Both the position numbers and the translations under genes were made by a program. The notes beneath the pieces were generated by a model that was not told the origin of the DNA, made no database searches, and was given only the letters and a program-made list of their open reading frames with translations. A stretch of DNA of 60,000 nucleotides from Bolinopsis microptera (taxonomy: Eukaryota; Ctenophora; Tentaculata; Lobata; Bolinopsidae), in the NCBI RefSeq assembly GCF_026151205.1, contig NC_087072.1, positions 7,986,084-8,046,083 on the forward strand. The letters are read 5' to 3'. Shown here piece after piece: positions 1 to 10,437 of this stretch (position 1 is its first letter; each line of letters opens with the position of its first letter).

Positions 1-253
1 GTATCTTGTAGGTCACTCTTAGGAATCCATTCTGTCTTGTTTTGTTCTGGGCCTTTTTTTCAAGGTTCTCCCCATTTCTGAGCCAGAATGCGTGGCTAGC
101 TTGGCGATCTTTTAAAATACAGGTTAAGGCATAGTCCTCACCCCACTGCACATTGGATGACGGTTCGATTTCATAGTCAACTAAACGAGTAAAATTTGTG
201 TTCTCAGATGGCGATGCATCGATTGCCAACAAGAGAACCCACAAAAGAAACAT
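1..253 (-). CDS. Ig-like domain protein, N-terminal part (runs off the window)
   Basis: Reading the minus strand from the ATG at 253-251 gives 84 codons without a stop, continuing past the window edge. The first ~14 residues (MFLLWVLLLAIDAS) form a typical signal peptide. After it come LTCILKD and, about 10 residues on, FWLRNGE. This is the B-strand cysteine and C-strand tryptophan spacing of an immunoglobulin-like domain. A secreted or single-pass membrane Ig-superfamily protein is likely, but the second domain cysteine, further domains and any membrane segment lie outside the window. The start codon was chosen because the signal peptide begins directly there. The gene is divergent to the aminotransferase gene. 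The exact family cannot be named. Confidence 0.65.
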   Translation of the reverse strand, partial: MFLLWVLLLAIDASPSENTNFTRLVDYEIEPSSNVQWGEDYALTCILKDRQASHAFWLRNGENLEKKAQNKTRQNGFLRVTYKI

Positions 254-877
254 GGTATAATCTGAAGAGGCGTTTCTCTTGAAAATATATCCTTTGTCTT
301 CTCAGTTTGCTACTCAACACAAAATTTATCCGGCGGGAGTGAAATCAGACTAGTGGCTGAGTATAACGCAAATCAAGCTCCATTGTTCAGCGCTATTTAA
401 CAGTGTATATTATTCATGTTATTTATATATTATTTATGTTATTATACTACACAATAATTGCGGTTATTACAAGAAAAAGGTCAAACTGTTCGATAAACAC
501 TGTTTTAAAACCATAACCCGTCAATTATATGAAATGTAATTTATAAATTAGCCACGTGCGCGCGTTCCCAGTTCTCTGATGATCGTTGTACATGACACCA
601 GTTTGTAAGACGCAAGATCAGCTAATTTGGGTTATGTGTACCCACGTGAACTGAGAGAATAAGTTGGAGCGTATCATAGCGCCACAATATGTTGAATACA
701 TAATGATAAGCGCATGGGTATATGCAACAACTCCTCCATAATTACTCGTACCATCAGCCTTGGGTTGAAGCCAGTTTAAGACTGAACATAGCGCAAAATA
801 AGACAGAGTACTGTCACTTGGTTCATGTAGCACTTAACTGTTGATACTTGACAGACATAAAGGATAGTACTGAGTCA
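254..877. other. Intergenic or intronic DNA, no gene seen
   Basis: AT-rich sequence between the 5' end of the Ig-like gene and a palindromic element. I looked for the missing N-terminal exons of the aminotransferase and found none. It must hold the promoter of the Ig-like gene, but no clear motif stands out. Confidence 0.5.
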
Positions 878-1312
878 AGGGGGCCGGGGGGGTCTTCATC
901 AAAATTCTCTCGAAATTGATTTCATAGATTTTTTCTAATAGAGGGGAGTGATATCTATCAGCTGCTTTTAGTCCCATGGAAAAATATTGTTCCTAGCCAA
1001 AATTATCGCCGGTCAAAGGTCAACGCTTATGTGTAATTGTATTGCGCAAGCGATTTTTCTTCTCCTACATTTTTAGGGCGATCACCCTGACACTTTCAGG
1101 ATATGTTCTAGGGATCATTTAGAAGAGACCAGTCGAGCCGAATTTTGAGATAGGCCTTAGAAAATATTTTATTCGATTTTGAAAATCTTGGACCTGGATT
1201 GAAAATAATTACACATAAGCGCTGACCTTTCTGATAGATTTCACTCCCCTCTATCAGAAACAACTATGAAATCAATTTCGAGAGAATTTTAAAGAAGACC
1301 CCCGGCCCCCTT
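878..1312. mobile_element. Palindromic MITE-like element with G-rich ends
   Basis: The left end (GGGGGCCGGGGG, then AATTCTCTCGAAATTGATTT) is repeated in inverted form at the right end (AAATCAATTTCGAGAGAATT, then CCCCCGGCCCCC). A second inverted pair lies further in: AAGGTCAACGCTTATGTGTA near 1015 and TACACATAAGCGCTGACCTT near 1210. Arms are about 80 bp or more around a ~250-bp centre. No coding potential. A non-autonomous DNA transposon is the simplest reading; no clear target-site duplication was found. Confidence 0.7.
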
Positions 1313-1489
1313 AATATAATCTAATAAATTACGGGTGGGGCGATGACCGTATTAAAGTATATTACAGTATATCGAAGCCGCAAAATCGATTTCGAAAAGC
1401 TAATACAAATTGTATACGATTGTTTATTGTATAACATGGGCAACTTTCTTCGTACTACAACCATGCTTTATCTCATCACAATATTTCAG

Positions 1490-3117
1490 GCAGTAATCAT
1501 TGAGCCCCACTTTGACTGCTATGCTGGGGACATGGAGCTGAGTGGTGGTAAATTAGTGAGAGTACCACTGCGACCTACTGGTGAGTTATTAACAGCCGGA
1601 GAACATCATCCATTACTCAACTCTCAATTTACTGATCTCACATTGCCCCCGTACCGGTGCTCGTCAAATAATATATGTATATATTGATGTTATTTCACCT
1701 AGTACATTATCAGAATTTAACTGAGATGACCTTTGGTAGTGATGAGTTCAATGTTATCAGGTGACGAGAAGTTTGCCAAGAATTGGAAGTTAGATAAGGA
1801 AGAGTTTGAGGCGGCGTTTAGTGAACGAACTAAACTCCTGATAACCACCACACCCCACAACCCTGTCGGTGAGTAACTTCTTTAATCTTACAAAATCTTA
1901 ATACATACTATTATATAATTCTTACTCCTCGGATGAATTCCTTATTTTTGGGGGTGTCATCTACTTTCTTGTTATCTTTTTAATCTTAGTAGGTCAGTGT
2001 AAAGTTCTATTTAGTTTTGTCATCTTTAAAGTTGGTGTGTACTAAAATACTCAATAAAGCACTTCTTATAGTTACTAAAATACTCAATAAAGCACAACTT
2101 GACAGGTAAAATGTTCACGAGAGAGGAACTGGAGTACATTGGGTCCGTGTGTAAGAAACACAACGTAATCATCCTCTCTGACGAAGTTTATGAGCGTGTG
2201 GTATTTGACGAAAACGAACATGTGCGAATCGGTGGTTTACCTGGTATTTGAACATGTTATTCCACTGTTAGATAATAATTGTATTCCTCTGCTTTGCTTA
2301 TTGAGTAATGAGTCTTAGTTAGGTGCAACTTTTATATATAATGCAGTAGTAATTTTCCAACGGAAACGTCTGTAATCATCTACAATTATCTGTTATATGG
2401 GTTATAGTGGTAGTGTTGAAAGTAATAAAATTTAAAATACTGTCATCACATCTACGTAAGTAGTGTTAAAAGTATGATGACCTAGCTTGACATTTATTAA
2501 CGCTCTAGTCACCATGTCTTTCAAATGTGCCACTACGGCTGACCAGTAATATTTCAGATATGTGGGAGAGAACACTTACTGTGGGCAGCGCTGGCAAAAC
2601 CTTCAGTGTTACCGGCTGGAAGATAGGTTGGGCTCTGGGTCCTGCCAACCTCATCTCTCAACTCCAACATGTCTCCTCCTGCTCCACCTTTACCGCTCCC
2701 ACCCTCCTTCAAGAAGCAGTTGCGGGTGCGTTCGAGTACGAGCGAGGCGTAGCCCAGACTGATGAATCATATTTCAAGTGGTTGTCAGCTCAACTTCAGA
2801 AGAACTGCCAGATGCTGGCTGATGCTTTTTCTGACATAGGCTGCACCCCTGTCTGGCCTGATGGTGGCTATTTCATGTTGGTGGACACGGCTACCATGGG
2901 CTGGGATTTTACAGATCTGAAAACTGGGAGGTGCTACGATGTGGACTGTGTCAAGTGGCTGACCAGGGAGTTCAAGCTGGCCACTATCCCGATTAGTGTG
3001 TTTTATGGAGATAAGAATAGGCATCTTGCTGCTAAATATATCAGGGTGTGCTTTGCTAAGTCTGATGGGACTATCGAGAAGGCTTGCCAAATTATCCGAT
3101 CTTTTAAAAAGAAGTAA
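1490..3117 (+). CDS. KYAT: Kynurenine aminotransferase (cysteine-S-conjugate beta-lyase), C-terminal four exons
   Basis: PLP-dependent fold-type I aminotransferase of the kynurenine--oxoglutarate transaminase family, which converts kynurenine to kynurenic acid. Coding exons: 1490-1580, 1761-1868, 2106-2243 and 2558-3117, all with GT-AG borders and matching phases; together about 298 residues. Recognised motifs: IIEPHFDCY, TTPHNPVGKMF, ILSDEVYERVVF (PLP-binding Asp/Tyr region), then SAGKTFSVTGWKIGW with the Schiff-base lysine (K of SAGK), DGGYFML and YIRVCFAKSD near the C terminus. Known KYAT1/KYAT3 proteins are 420-455 residues, so about 120 N-terminal residues are missing. No exon for them is visible at 254-1489. 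They must lie before the window, or the gene is truncated. KYAT1 versus KYAT3 cannot be decided. A 23-bp direct duplication (copies from ~2040 and ~2075) lies in the third intron. Confidence 0.92.
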
Positions 3118-3807
3118 TTTTATCTACTAATTTTAGTAATTTAATAGTCTTGCTGGCCAAGAAGTCTTTATCAATTTAATGTTCGGATTATTGTATCTGT
3201 TTTATGGGTTAAGATTGTCCTATATGATTTGCTATTTTGATTTATTATGTCATCGCAAAACTCTATTTTTTCCTTCTTCTGTCTTACATACATGTACAGT
3301 ATTACGAAAGTTATCAGAGACTGATAATTGTTGTTTGGTGATCTCAGAGATGGCTGATACACATAGACTGTGCTCTGTAGCATGTACTACGTTTTAAGAT
3401 ACTAATTATGGTTACGCAGTTCAGCTCATAATTACTGGGAACTCGTTTATTCGACCGTTCTAAAATGTTTGCCTTGTGACAATATGTGGGCGAAGGGCAC
3501 TTCGCGCGCGTGGTGCTGCTGGAACACGCTGTAAATATATTACTATCATTGCGCACGCACGGTGCTGTTATTATTTACAATCCAGCTAGTTTAAGCTAGC
3601 TGGCTGCGACGTAGGTCGGTCACATGTTCGTATCTATTGGCCGGTTCCAAATCACCATGTTAGGCAAAATCACACGAATGTGAGCTTATTTTACCACGCT
3701 GAGCTTATTTTTTCCTGCACATAGTTAGATCATGCATGTAATGGGAACTGAGTACTAGGTTCATATCGTAATTCGTAAGGTTATTCCTTAAGCCTATGTT
3801 GAGTATG
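3118..3807. other. 3' flank of the aminotransferase gene
   Basis: AT-rich sequence with no gene recognised. The 3' UTR of the aminotransferase should lie at its start. Small open frames on both strands overlap each other and look random. Confidence 0.5.
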
Positions 3808-4267
3808 TATGTGATGGGGGGGGAACCATAGGGCATTAATGGGCATTAATGGGCATTAATGGCAGTGGCAGTCTGTGCAAAATTTTAAAATACTGCCATT
3901 AATGCCCATACTTTTTTATTCGCTTTTGAAACTTTCAGGTCACGTCTATTTCATACCTACAATAAATATCCTGTCTACAGACCTTATTAAAGGTTCATGA
4001 CGCCCAAAAATAACCCACCCTTATATTTTAATATATTGTTGTTATGTAACATATAACTAAGATTAGTCAAAACCGGACCTTTTTATCTGCTTCCTATCCC
4101 GAGATATTGGGAGATCTAATTATGCTCCCCACTGAGCTTGTGACGTCACGTTTGTGCCCACCTTGCTTGGTTAAAATAACACTGCTCCTACAGCTATAAT
4201 AAGGTTGTTTCTGTTGTTTCTGACATAAATTAGGTTGCCCCCTCTCCAGGTGACCAAGAGCTTAGGG

Positions 4268-4508
4268 TACCGCGACAATTGACCCCCCGACAATTGACCC
4301 CTTATGTAATTACACTGGGGTCAATTGTCGCAAAATCTAGGGTTTAGTACGACAATTGACCCCCCGACAATTGACCCCTTATGTAATTACACTGGGGTCA
4401 ATTGTCGTGAAATCTAGGGCTTAGTACGACAATTGACCCCCCGACAATTGACCCCTCGACAATTGACCCCCGACAATTGACCCCCCATGTAATTACACTG
4501 GGGTCAAT
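4268..4508. repeat. CGACAATTGACCCC array
   Basis: Repeats of CGACAATTGACCCC separated by a recurring CTTATGTAATTACACTGGGG segment, with the reverse form GGGGTCAATTGTCG alternating. Several inverted pairs result. The same motif in inverse orientation closes the arrays at about 5122-5163, so the whole 4268-5163 block is itself bounded by inverted repeats. Confidence 0.85.
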
Positions 4509-4515
4509 TGATCGA

Positions 4516-4900
4516 GTTAGGGTCAGGGTCCTAGGTCAGGGTCCTAGGTCAGGATCCTAGGTCAGGGTCCTGGGTCAGGGTCCTGGGTACGGTTAGGGTC
4601 CTGGGTCAGGGTCAGGGTCAGGGTCAGGGTCAGGGTTAAGGTTAGGGTCAGGGTCAGGGTCAGGGTCAGGGTCAGGGTCAGGGTCCTGGGTCAGGGTCAG
4701 GGTCAGGGTCAGGGTCAGCGTCAGGGTCAGGGTCAGGGTCAGAGTCAGGGTCAGGGTCAGGGTCAGGGTCAGGGTCAGGGTCCTGGGTCAGGGTCCTGGG
4801 TCAGGGTCAGGGTACTGGGTCAGGGTCCTGGGTCAGGGTCCTGGGTCCTAGGGTCACTGACCCTGGGTCAGGGTCCTGGGTCAGGGTCAGGGTTAGGGTA
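4516..4900. repeat. GGGTCA hexamer array
   Basis: Long run of GGGTCA units with interspersed GGGTCCTG, GGGTCCTAG and GGGTTA variants. It grades into TTAGGG-type repeats at its right end. No coding content. It may be a diverged telomere-like repeat (one to two changes from GGGTTA). Confidence 0.85.
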
Positions 4901-5125
4901 AGGGTTAGGGTTAGGGTTTGTAGCGCGATGCACTACTGGGTCGCGCGCGCATCAAATAATGCTTCTCGCAACCACTTCGGTAGATCGGCGAGATGCACCA
5001 CTGTGCCTCACCGAGCTGCGAAGGATTGACATCGTGAGTCAAGGTTAGGCCTAGGGTTAGGGTTAGGGTTAGGGTTAGTGTTAGGGTTAGGACTTAGGGT
5101 TAGGGTTAGGGTCAGGGTTAGGGTC
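4887..5125. repeat. Interstitial TTAGGG-type telomeric repeats
   Basis: GGGTTA units occur at 4887-4917 and again at 5046-5125, with variants such as GGGTAA and GTGTTA. Between them is a GC-rich ~125-bp spacer (TAGCGCGATGCACTACTGGG and following). A related sequence occurs at 15776-15900, so the spacer is itself a dispersed repeat. Confidence 0.8.
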
Positions 5126-5494
5126 AATTGTCGGGGTCAATTGTCGGGGGGGTCAATTGTCGCCCACCCGAGCTTAGCCAGCAATGCTATGGATCATGCG
5201 ATACTGATACAGACGAAGAAGGATCATACATCCCGGAAGGATCTCGCCTCAGTGCTCTAGTACCGATTGAAAGCTGACGCTCATGTGGTCTGTGTATTAG
5301 ACTGCCATCTGAGATAGAGAACTACTACTGTCGAGAAAGCACGTGTCTCATGGTTTCGATTTTTCTATTAAATATGGGCATTAATGTGCATTAATGGGCA
5401 TTATGGGCATTAATGGCAGTGGCAGTCTGAGCAAAATTTTAAAATACTGCCATTAATGCCCGTTGGTTCCCCCCCCCCCCCCCCCCTATGTGAT

Positions 5495-6354
5495 CATTTG
5501 CTCAGTTGTCAATGAAAGAAATATTTACTAATACTCGCCACGTTCAGATCCTGTATGAGCCCCAGAAGACAGTTAATAATCATGTCTGACCCTTACATCT
5601 TATAGGTAAACTGAGTGAAACTGTAAGAGGTTCCCAAATCCAAGGTAATCAACGATAGAAGAAATTTAATGTTTGAATAATACTTTACTTTGTAATTTAA
5701 TAAAGTATAAATAATAATACTATGTATTATGCGACCAGTAGATTTTCCCATAAGCATATTAATTATTTAACATTCACCAGAATGTTCGATTCTGATATCT
5801 GGCAAAAGAACTGTTCCTCAATAGGTAACGATTTGGTATCTAGTAAGAGTCACTTTCGCTACATACAGTAACAAATTCACAGCAGATTAGTTTTAAAATA
5901 TAATAGTTTGTCCATATTTTGTATTTGTATTGCTTCCATCAATAGCAGTGTGCGAATTAATTCCATCGGCCTAAGCGGCCCTAGTTCTTTGGGCTGCATA
6001 ACTGGGATTCGCATGACTACAATGGTGAAATTAACGCCTGTACTTGCCTTTGTCAAATAAAGGTATTTTCATTTGAGGGACACTATTTGAGTGCCTTTAA
6101 GTGAACCAGTTTTGGGTAACGGACAAGTAAAATTGTTTGCTCTTATTTGTTCAACTCTAAGACAATCAACAGACAAATATCTCATAATCCATATAAAATA
6201 TATTACAATGTACACATATCATACAATTTAAATCTTGGTTAAAATAAACTCTGATCAACAGAAGTACAGCGCGCTATTCTGAAGTAAGGGGATTCTGTAA
6301 GCAGCAATATTTTATTTAGCTGGGGATATTTCTGAATCTAACTAGGAATGTTTA
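5495..6354. other. Intergenic DNA 3' of ARL2BP
   Basis: AT-rich, without recognisable genes. It contains the expected 3' UTR of the minus-strand ARL2BP gene next to 6354. Confidence 0.5.
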
Positions 6355-7062
6355 CTAAGATCTGGGCAGGCCACATGCCATAGAAGTGACAACCAAGGTG
6401 GGGAATTCGCCCATTTCATTGTCTCTTTGGGACTTATAGTTGAGCATAGTCTCTTTGAATAGGACGAAGTCTGCAAAAGATGCCAGTGTGTCGAACAATT
6501 CTGGATCAACTTCGTCCCTTCGTGATCTGAAGAGAAAGTGTTTAGATTTTACTCCAACTCTAATCGAAACTAAGGCTATGTTAAAAAAGTGAAGGACACG
6601 GAGATGAACGGCGAAAACGTATGTAATAATCATTTAAAGTAACTTACTGAATCATAGACAATAAAAGATCCATTTGGAAGCTAGGATGAAGCTCTTTTAA
6701 TCGTTTAGAAATGTAACCCTCAATCTTAGTTATGTAGCTGTTGTATATTTCCATATAGACGAGCTTATTTTCTTCTTCCTCGTCGAATTCGTCGGAATGT
6801 TCAGACAAGAATCCATCTTGCAGATCTTGAAAGCCGACCTCTAGGAAAGACAGTAACTTTAAGATGAAGTAAGACGTATAGATCAGTTATCAAGGAAATT
6901 AATTTTGGCAGGAAATTGCATGCAATTTCACAGAAATGTAGTGTTAAGGCGCAGAGATGAATTACCATAGTTACAGTCATTATTCAGAAGTTTTACTCAC
7001 CTAAAACGATATCCTGCAAGTGTCCGATAAGTGTATCAAATTCAATATCTTTGTCGTTGCTC
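6355..7062 (-). CDS. ARL2BP: ARL2-binding protein (BART), exons 2 to last
   Basis: Effector of the small GTPases ARL2/ARL3, acting in cilia, centrosomes and mitochondria in animals. Three minus-strand exons join in phase: 7062-7001, 6840-6648 and 6526-6355 (with the stop). They read ...SNDKDIEFDTLIGHLQDIVL, then FDEEEENKLVYMEIYNSYI..., then RRDEVDPELFDTLASFADF followed by VLFKETMLNYKSQRD and LVVTSM. This follows the order of animal ARL2BP: EFDAVVGYLEDII, then ENKLIYTPIF, then DEVAGDIFDMLLTFTDFLAF, then KEMFLDY and LVVTSL. The total seen is about 140 residues against ~163 in human. The first exon with the ATG should lie upstream of 7062, just before or inside the fold-back element; I could not place it. 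Splice acceptors (TTTGCAG, CCTAG, CTTCAG) and donors (GTGAGT, GTAAGT) are good. Confidence 0.9.
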
Positions 7063-7927
7063 CTGCAAATAATAGCGGTGAGACACCGCTCATTTCTAAC
7101 AGCCTCGAATGTTCGACGGATTCATTCCTTTACATTATAATGGGCCGTTACCATAGTCCAAAACTCTGCGCGCGCAGAAAAACGTCAAGATTTTGCTCAC
7201 AGGAGTGTGCTTTTTACAACCAGATAGGCGAAATTTTTAGCCTGCAGAAGATGAATCCGAGTTCGTGGAAACATTTGTGTCCGATTTGGAAACATGTTTT
7301 TGGCTGTATATGTCCGTAAACAGAGCTGGATTTACCCTGGTATGATACAGTGGCTTGAGAACTAACATTTTAAGCTTCCTGTGAAATATTTCTATGATTC
7401 ATAGAATGAACGAAATGAACAAAAAATGAACATTATCCTAGAATCGCCTAAAATGAGCTGAAACCGATTGGGATCGATTGTTATTGATACCACAAGTGTC
7501 CCAGAGAAGTTTGGTGGGTCTAGCATGTCCAGAAAGGGCTCTGGGGCAATGTTTCCATTTTGGTGTCAGAGTAGTTGAGCTCGTGGAAACATTTGTGTCC
7601 GATTTGGAAACATGCCCTTGTAGCCGCAATTATGCCTGAACTGACTTGGATTTGATCTGGAATGGTAGAAGGACATGTGTACTAACATTTCTAACCACAT
7701 AAAAGTGCGAAATATTGCCCTGCTTCATGGAATGAACGAAATGAACAAAAAATGAACATTATCCTAGAATCGCCTGGAATGAGCTTAAAGCGATTGGGAT
7801 AGGTTGGTATTGATACCACAAGTGTCCCTGAGAAGTTTGGTGGGTCTAGCATGTTCAGAAAGGGCTCTGGGGCAATGTTTCCATTTTGGTGTCAGAGTAG
7901 TTGAGCTCGTGGAAACATTTGTGTCCG

Positions 7928-8519
7928 GGGCAGGGTGGACTGCTGGGGCGCCTGACAGGAAACCGTATTGCGATTAAAGCCCCGAAACGGTGTCAGGTTG
8001 GTAACTGATGATTCTGATCCATGCTCCTGTGAGTTTGCTGTTGTATCTCAACTCGCTAAACTGAGGCATCTCCGCATCTTGGGTGAATATGCGTACATCT
8101 TCATACTAAACCCAGGTGTGGGATGTGTCAGTGAATACGGGCGAGCGGATGCAATAGCGAAGGTGGTGTGGCAAGGCCTAAAAGACACAGTCAGATAGTT
8201 GTCAGCTCGCTGACTGTAAGGGAGAAGGTATATCCGTATTTCGCTGCTACTGATGCAGTCCTTGATCTGGCAATCAAGGCTTCTCTGTTTTTCGTCTAAC
8301 TATGTACCGTTGGGCTTGTGGAACCCGTAGGGGGGACATACATAGGTTAGAATGGTTTTGTACACCAAGAGGAGTGAGGGAATGAGGGTTGAAGAGAGAG
8401 AGAGCTAGAGAGTTGTTAGGGTGGTTAGGATCAGTAGGTGGAGTGTTTGGTTGGAGCGTTCTGTTTTTGCTGTATAGCATTTTAGTCACTCCGCAGTTTA
8501 TTAACTGTGTCTCAACTCA
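7928..8519. mobile_element. 592-bp insertion inside the fold-back element, family unknown
   Basis: It interrupts an arm unit of family A. CTCGTGGAAACATTTGTGTC (continuing CG, 22 bp) is present directly on both sides (to 7927 and from 8520). That is either a long target duplication or the join of two arm units. The interior contains a 76-codon plus frame (7968-8198, GEYAYIFILNPGVG) that I do not recognise. Confidence 0.5.
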
Positions 8520-8737
8520 GCTCGTGGAAACATTTGTGTCCGATTTGGAAACATGCCCTTGTAGCCGCAATTATGCCTGGACTGACTTGAAATCGATCTG
8601 GTATGGTAGAGGGACATGTGTACTAACATTTTTAACCACTCAAAAGTGCGAAATATTGCCCTGGTTCGTGGAATGAACGAAATGAACAAAAAATGAACAT
8701 TATCCTAGAATCGCCTGAAATGAGCTGGAATCGATTT

Positions 8738-9652
8738 GGGGAGGGGGGGGGGGGGGACAAAATTCAGTATCCATACGTTGGGTCTTATAACCACCGTGTT
8801 TTATAATATATATTATATACTGTACTGTACCTACTTGTTCGAGGATTCCGTCACCAAAATTTTAAAAATTCGATTTTTGGGGGCCACACGCAATCAACAT
8901 TGAATTTCTTATATTCGTGTTTGTGAACATGTTACTATGTTAGAGACTTTGTAGGTTTATAACCTACCAGGACGTGCGCCGAGTTGGACTCGTCGACGGT
9001 CCTGGAATATGTATATATGGAACAGATATTTTACGAGTATCACCCGTTAATAGAGACTCCGTTGTAACATTTTGCCTAGGTCATTTAATCCGGAATATAA
9101 TCTGAAAGATGGTGCGAAACGGAATTAAAATGACGAAGTTATCAAGCAATTTGTTTATCTCGTTAGCAAAATTGATAGGGTACTCAATGATTACCCAATT
9201 ACGACAACCGTAATTGGGCTCTCTGCATGCTTCCCATAATGCGGGTCTAGCCTCAACCTAATCACCTGATCACATGTAATGAACAAACTTGTTATGCTTC
9301 ATATGTCTTAATATTTTCAACACTACTATATAGCAAATAATTTGAGCCAGATGAAAGTGTAGTACATTGAAAGCTCGCGTTTCCTCCTAAATAATAGTTT
9401 GATAAGTCTCTACTACCGGATATTATCTATAAAATTATTATCTTCATATCTCGGTTATCTGAGAAGCTAGAACTCATTTTTTCAGGACAAACGTAATATA
9501 AATGACCAAACACCATTCAATAACATTTGGTATAAATGCGAAAATGAACCTTCTATTCATTTGAAAAAAATGATCACGAATATTTTTCGATTTTAACCAG
9601 TGTGGTAGTAGGTCATACCAAAAAGAATTAATTCAATTGGGCACTCAGTGAC
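8738..9652 (+). mobile_element. G-tract element, family B copy 1 (right end lost)
   Basis: It starts with a long G tract, then ACAAAATTCAGTATCCATAC and GTTGGGTCTT. It matches the copy at 19371-20428 over most of its length: CTACTTGTTCGAGGATTCCG, TTTTTGGGGGCCACAC, CTCTCTGCATG. It sits within family A. The final ACTGACTGCCCCC end seen in copy 2 is missing. It carries its own nested insertion at 8949-9050. Confidence 0.7.
8949..9050 (+). mobile_element. 102-bp short element (family D) with 8-bp target duplication
   Basis: It reads TTGTAGGTTTATAACCTACC at the left and TATCACCCGTTAA at the right, with GAGTTGGACTCGTCGACGG in the centre. TAGAGACT flanks it on both sides (8941-8948 and 9051-9058). 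The empty site is visible in family B copy 2 near 19580 (TTAGAGACTCCGTTG), which proves the insertion boundaries. Confidence 0.85.
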
Positions 9653-10437
9653 ACGTTTGAGAGCGTTTAGGGGTCCACCATCACTTCTCATTCTTTTCAA
9701 CGACATGTTTCCAAATCGGACACAAAAGTTTCCACGAGCTCAACTACTCTGACATCAAAATGGAAACATTGCCCCAGAGCCCTTTCCGGACATGCTAGAC
9801 CCACCAAACTTGTCAGGGACACTTGTGGTATCAATACCAATCGATTCCAATCGGTTTCAGCTCATTTTAGGCGATTCTAGGACAATGTTCATTTTTTGTT
9901 CATTTAGTTCATTCCATGAACCAAGGCAATATTTCGCACTTCTGAGTGGTAAGAAATGTTAGTACACATGTTCCTCTACCATACCAGATCGATTTCAAGT
10001 CAGTCCAGGCATAATTGCGGCTACAAGGGCATGTTTCCAAATCGGACACAAATGTTTCCACGAGCTCAACTACTCTGACACCAAAATGGAAACATTGCCC
10101 CAGAGCCCTTTCCGGACATGCTAGACCCACCAAACTTGTCAGGGACACTTGTGGTATCAATACCAATCAATCCCAATCGGTTTCAGCTCATTTTAGGCGA
10201 TTCTAGGACAATGTTCATTTTTTGTTCATTTCGTTCATTCCATGAACCAGGGCAATATTTCGCACTTCTGAGTGGTTAGAAATGTTAGTACACATGTCCC
10301 TCTACCATACCAGATCGATTTCAAGTCAGTCCAGGCATAATTGCGGCTACAAGGGCATGTTTCCAAATCGGACACAATTCTGACACATGTTTCCAAAATG
10401 TTTCCAAAATCTCGGATTCATGAACTCTTAGCCTGTA

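Larger units (their letters stand above)
3816..5486. mobile_element. DNA transposon with G-tract inverted ends and 8-bp target duplication
   Basis: The element starts with a G tract (3816-3823) followed by AACCATAGGGCATTAATGGG. It ends with the inverted form (CATTAATGCCCGTTGGTTCC) and an 18-bp C tract (5469-5486). TATGTGAT lies directly outside both ends (3808-3815 and 5487-5494), a perfect 8-bp target-site duplication. Just inside each end is a copy of the same ~90-bp block: repeats of GGGCATTAAT, then GGCAGTGGCAGTCT, AAAATTTTAAAATACTGCC and ATTAATGCCC, itself a hairpin. The two copies are in the same orientation. The interior has no open reading frame, only tandem arrays listed separately. 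An 8-bp duplication is common in hAT-type elements, but the ends do not identify a superfamily. Confidence 0.75.
7247..10427. mobile_element. Composite fold-back element (family A) with iterated arms
   Basis: The ends are GAAGATGAATCCGAG (7247) and its inverse CTCGGATTCATGAACTC (to 10427). TTAGCCTGCA (7237-7246) and TTAGCCTGTA (10428-10437) flank them as a 10-bp target duplication with one change. The left arm holds tandem ~320-bp units (starting near 7262, 7578 and, after an insertion, 8520) with the marks GTGGAAACATTTGTGTCCG, AATGAACGAAATGAACAAAA and ATCCTAGAATCGCC. The right arm (9700-10427) holds two units in opposite orientation. The open frames in it are by-products of the repeat. Two other insertions are nested inside. 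Confidence 0.8.

Noticed and set aside
2527-2557. ATG at 2527 as start of the aminotransferase
   Set aside because: The sequence before 2558 is intron; a good acceptor at 2555-2557 and the split codon with the previous exon show an internal exon.
5078-5260. 60-codon plus frame
   Set aside because: Starts in the TTAGGG-type repeat and runs through the inverted CGACAATTGACCCC motif; repeat artefact.
8389-10206. Pairs of 62-95 codon frames around 8389-8689 and 9909-10206
   Set aside because: Same sequence read from the repeated arms of the fold-back element; duplicates of each other, not genes.
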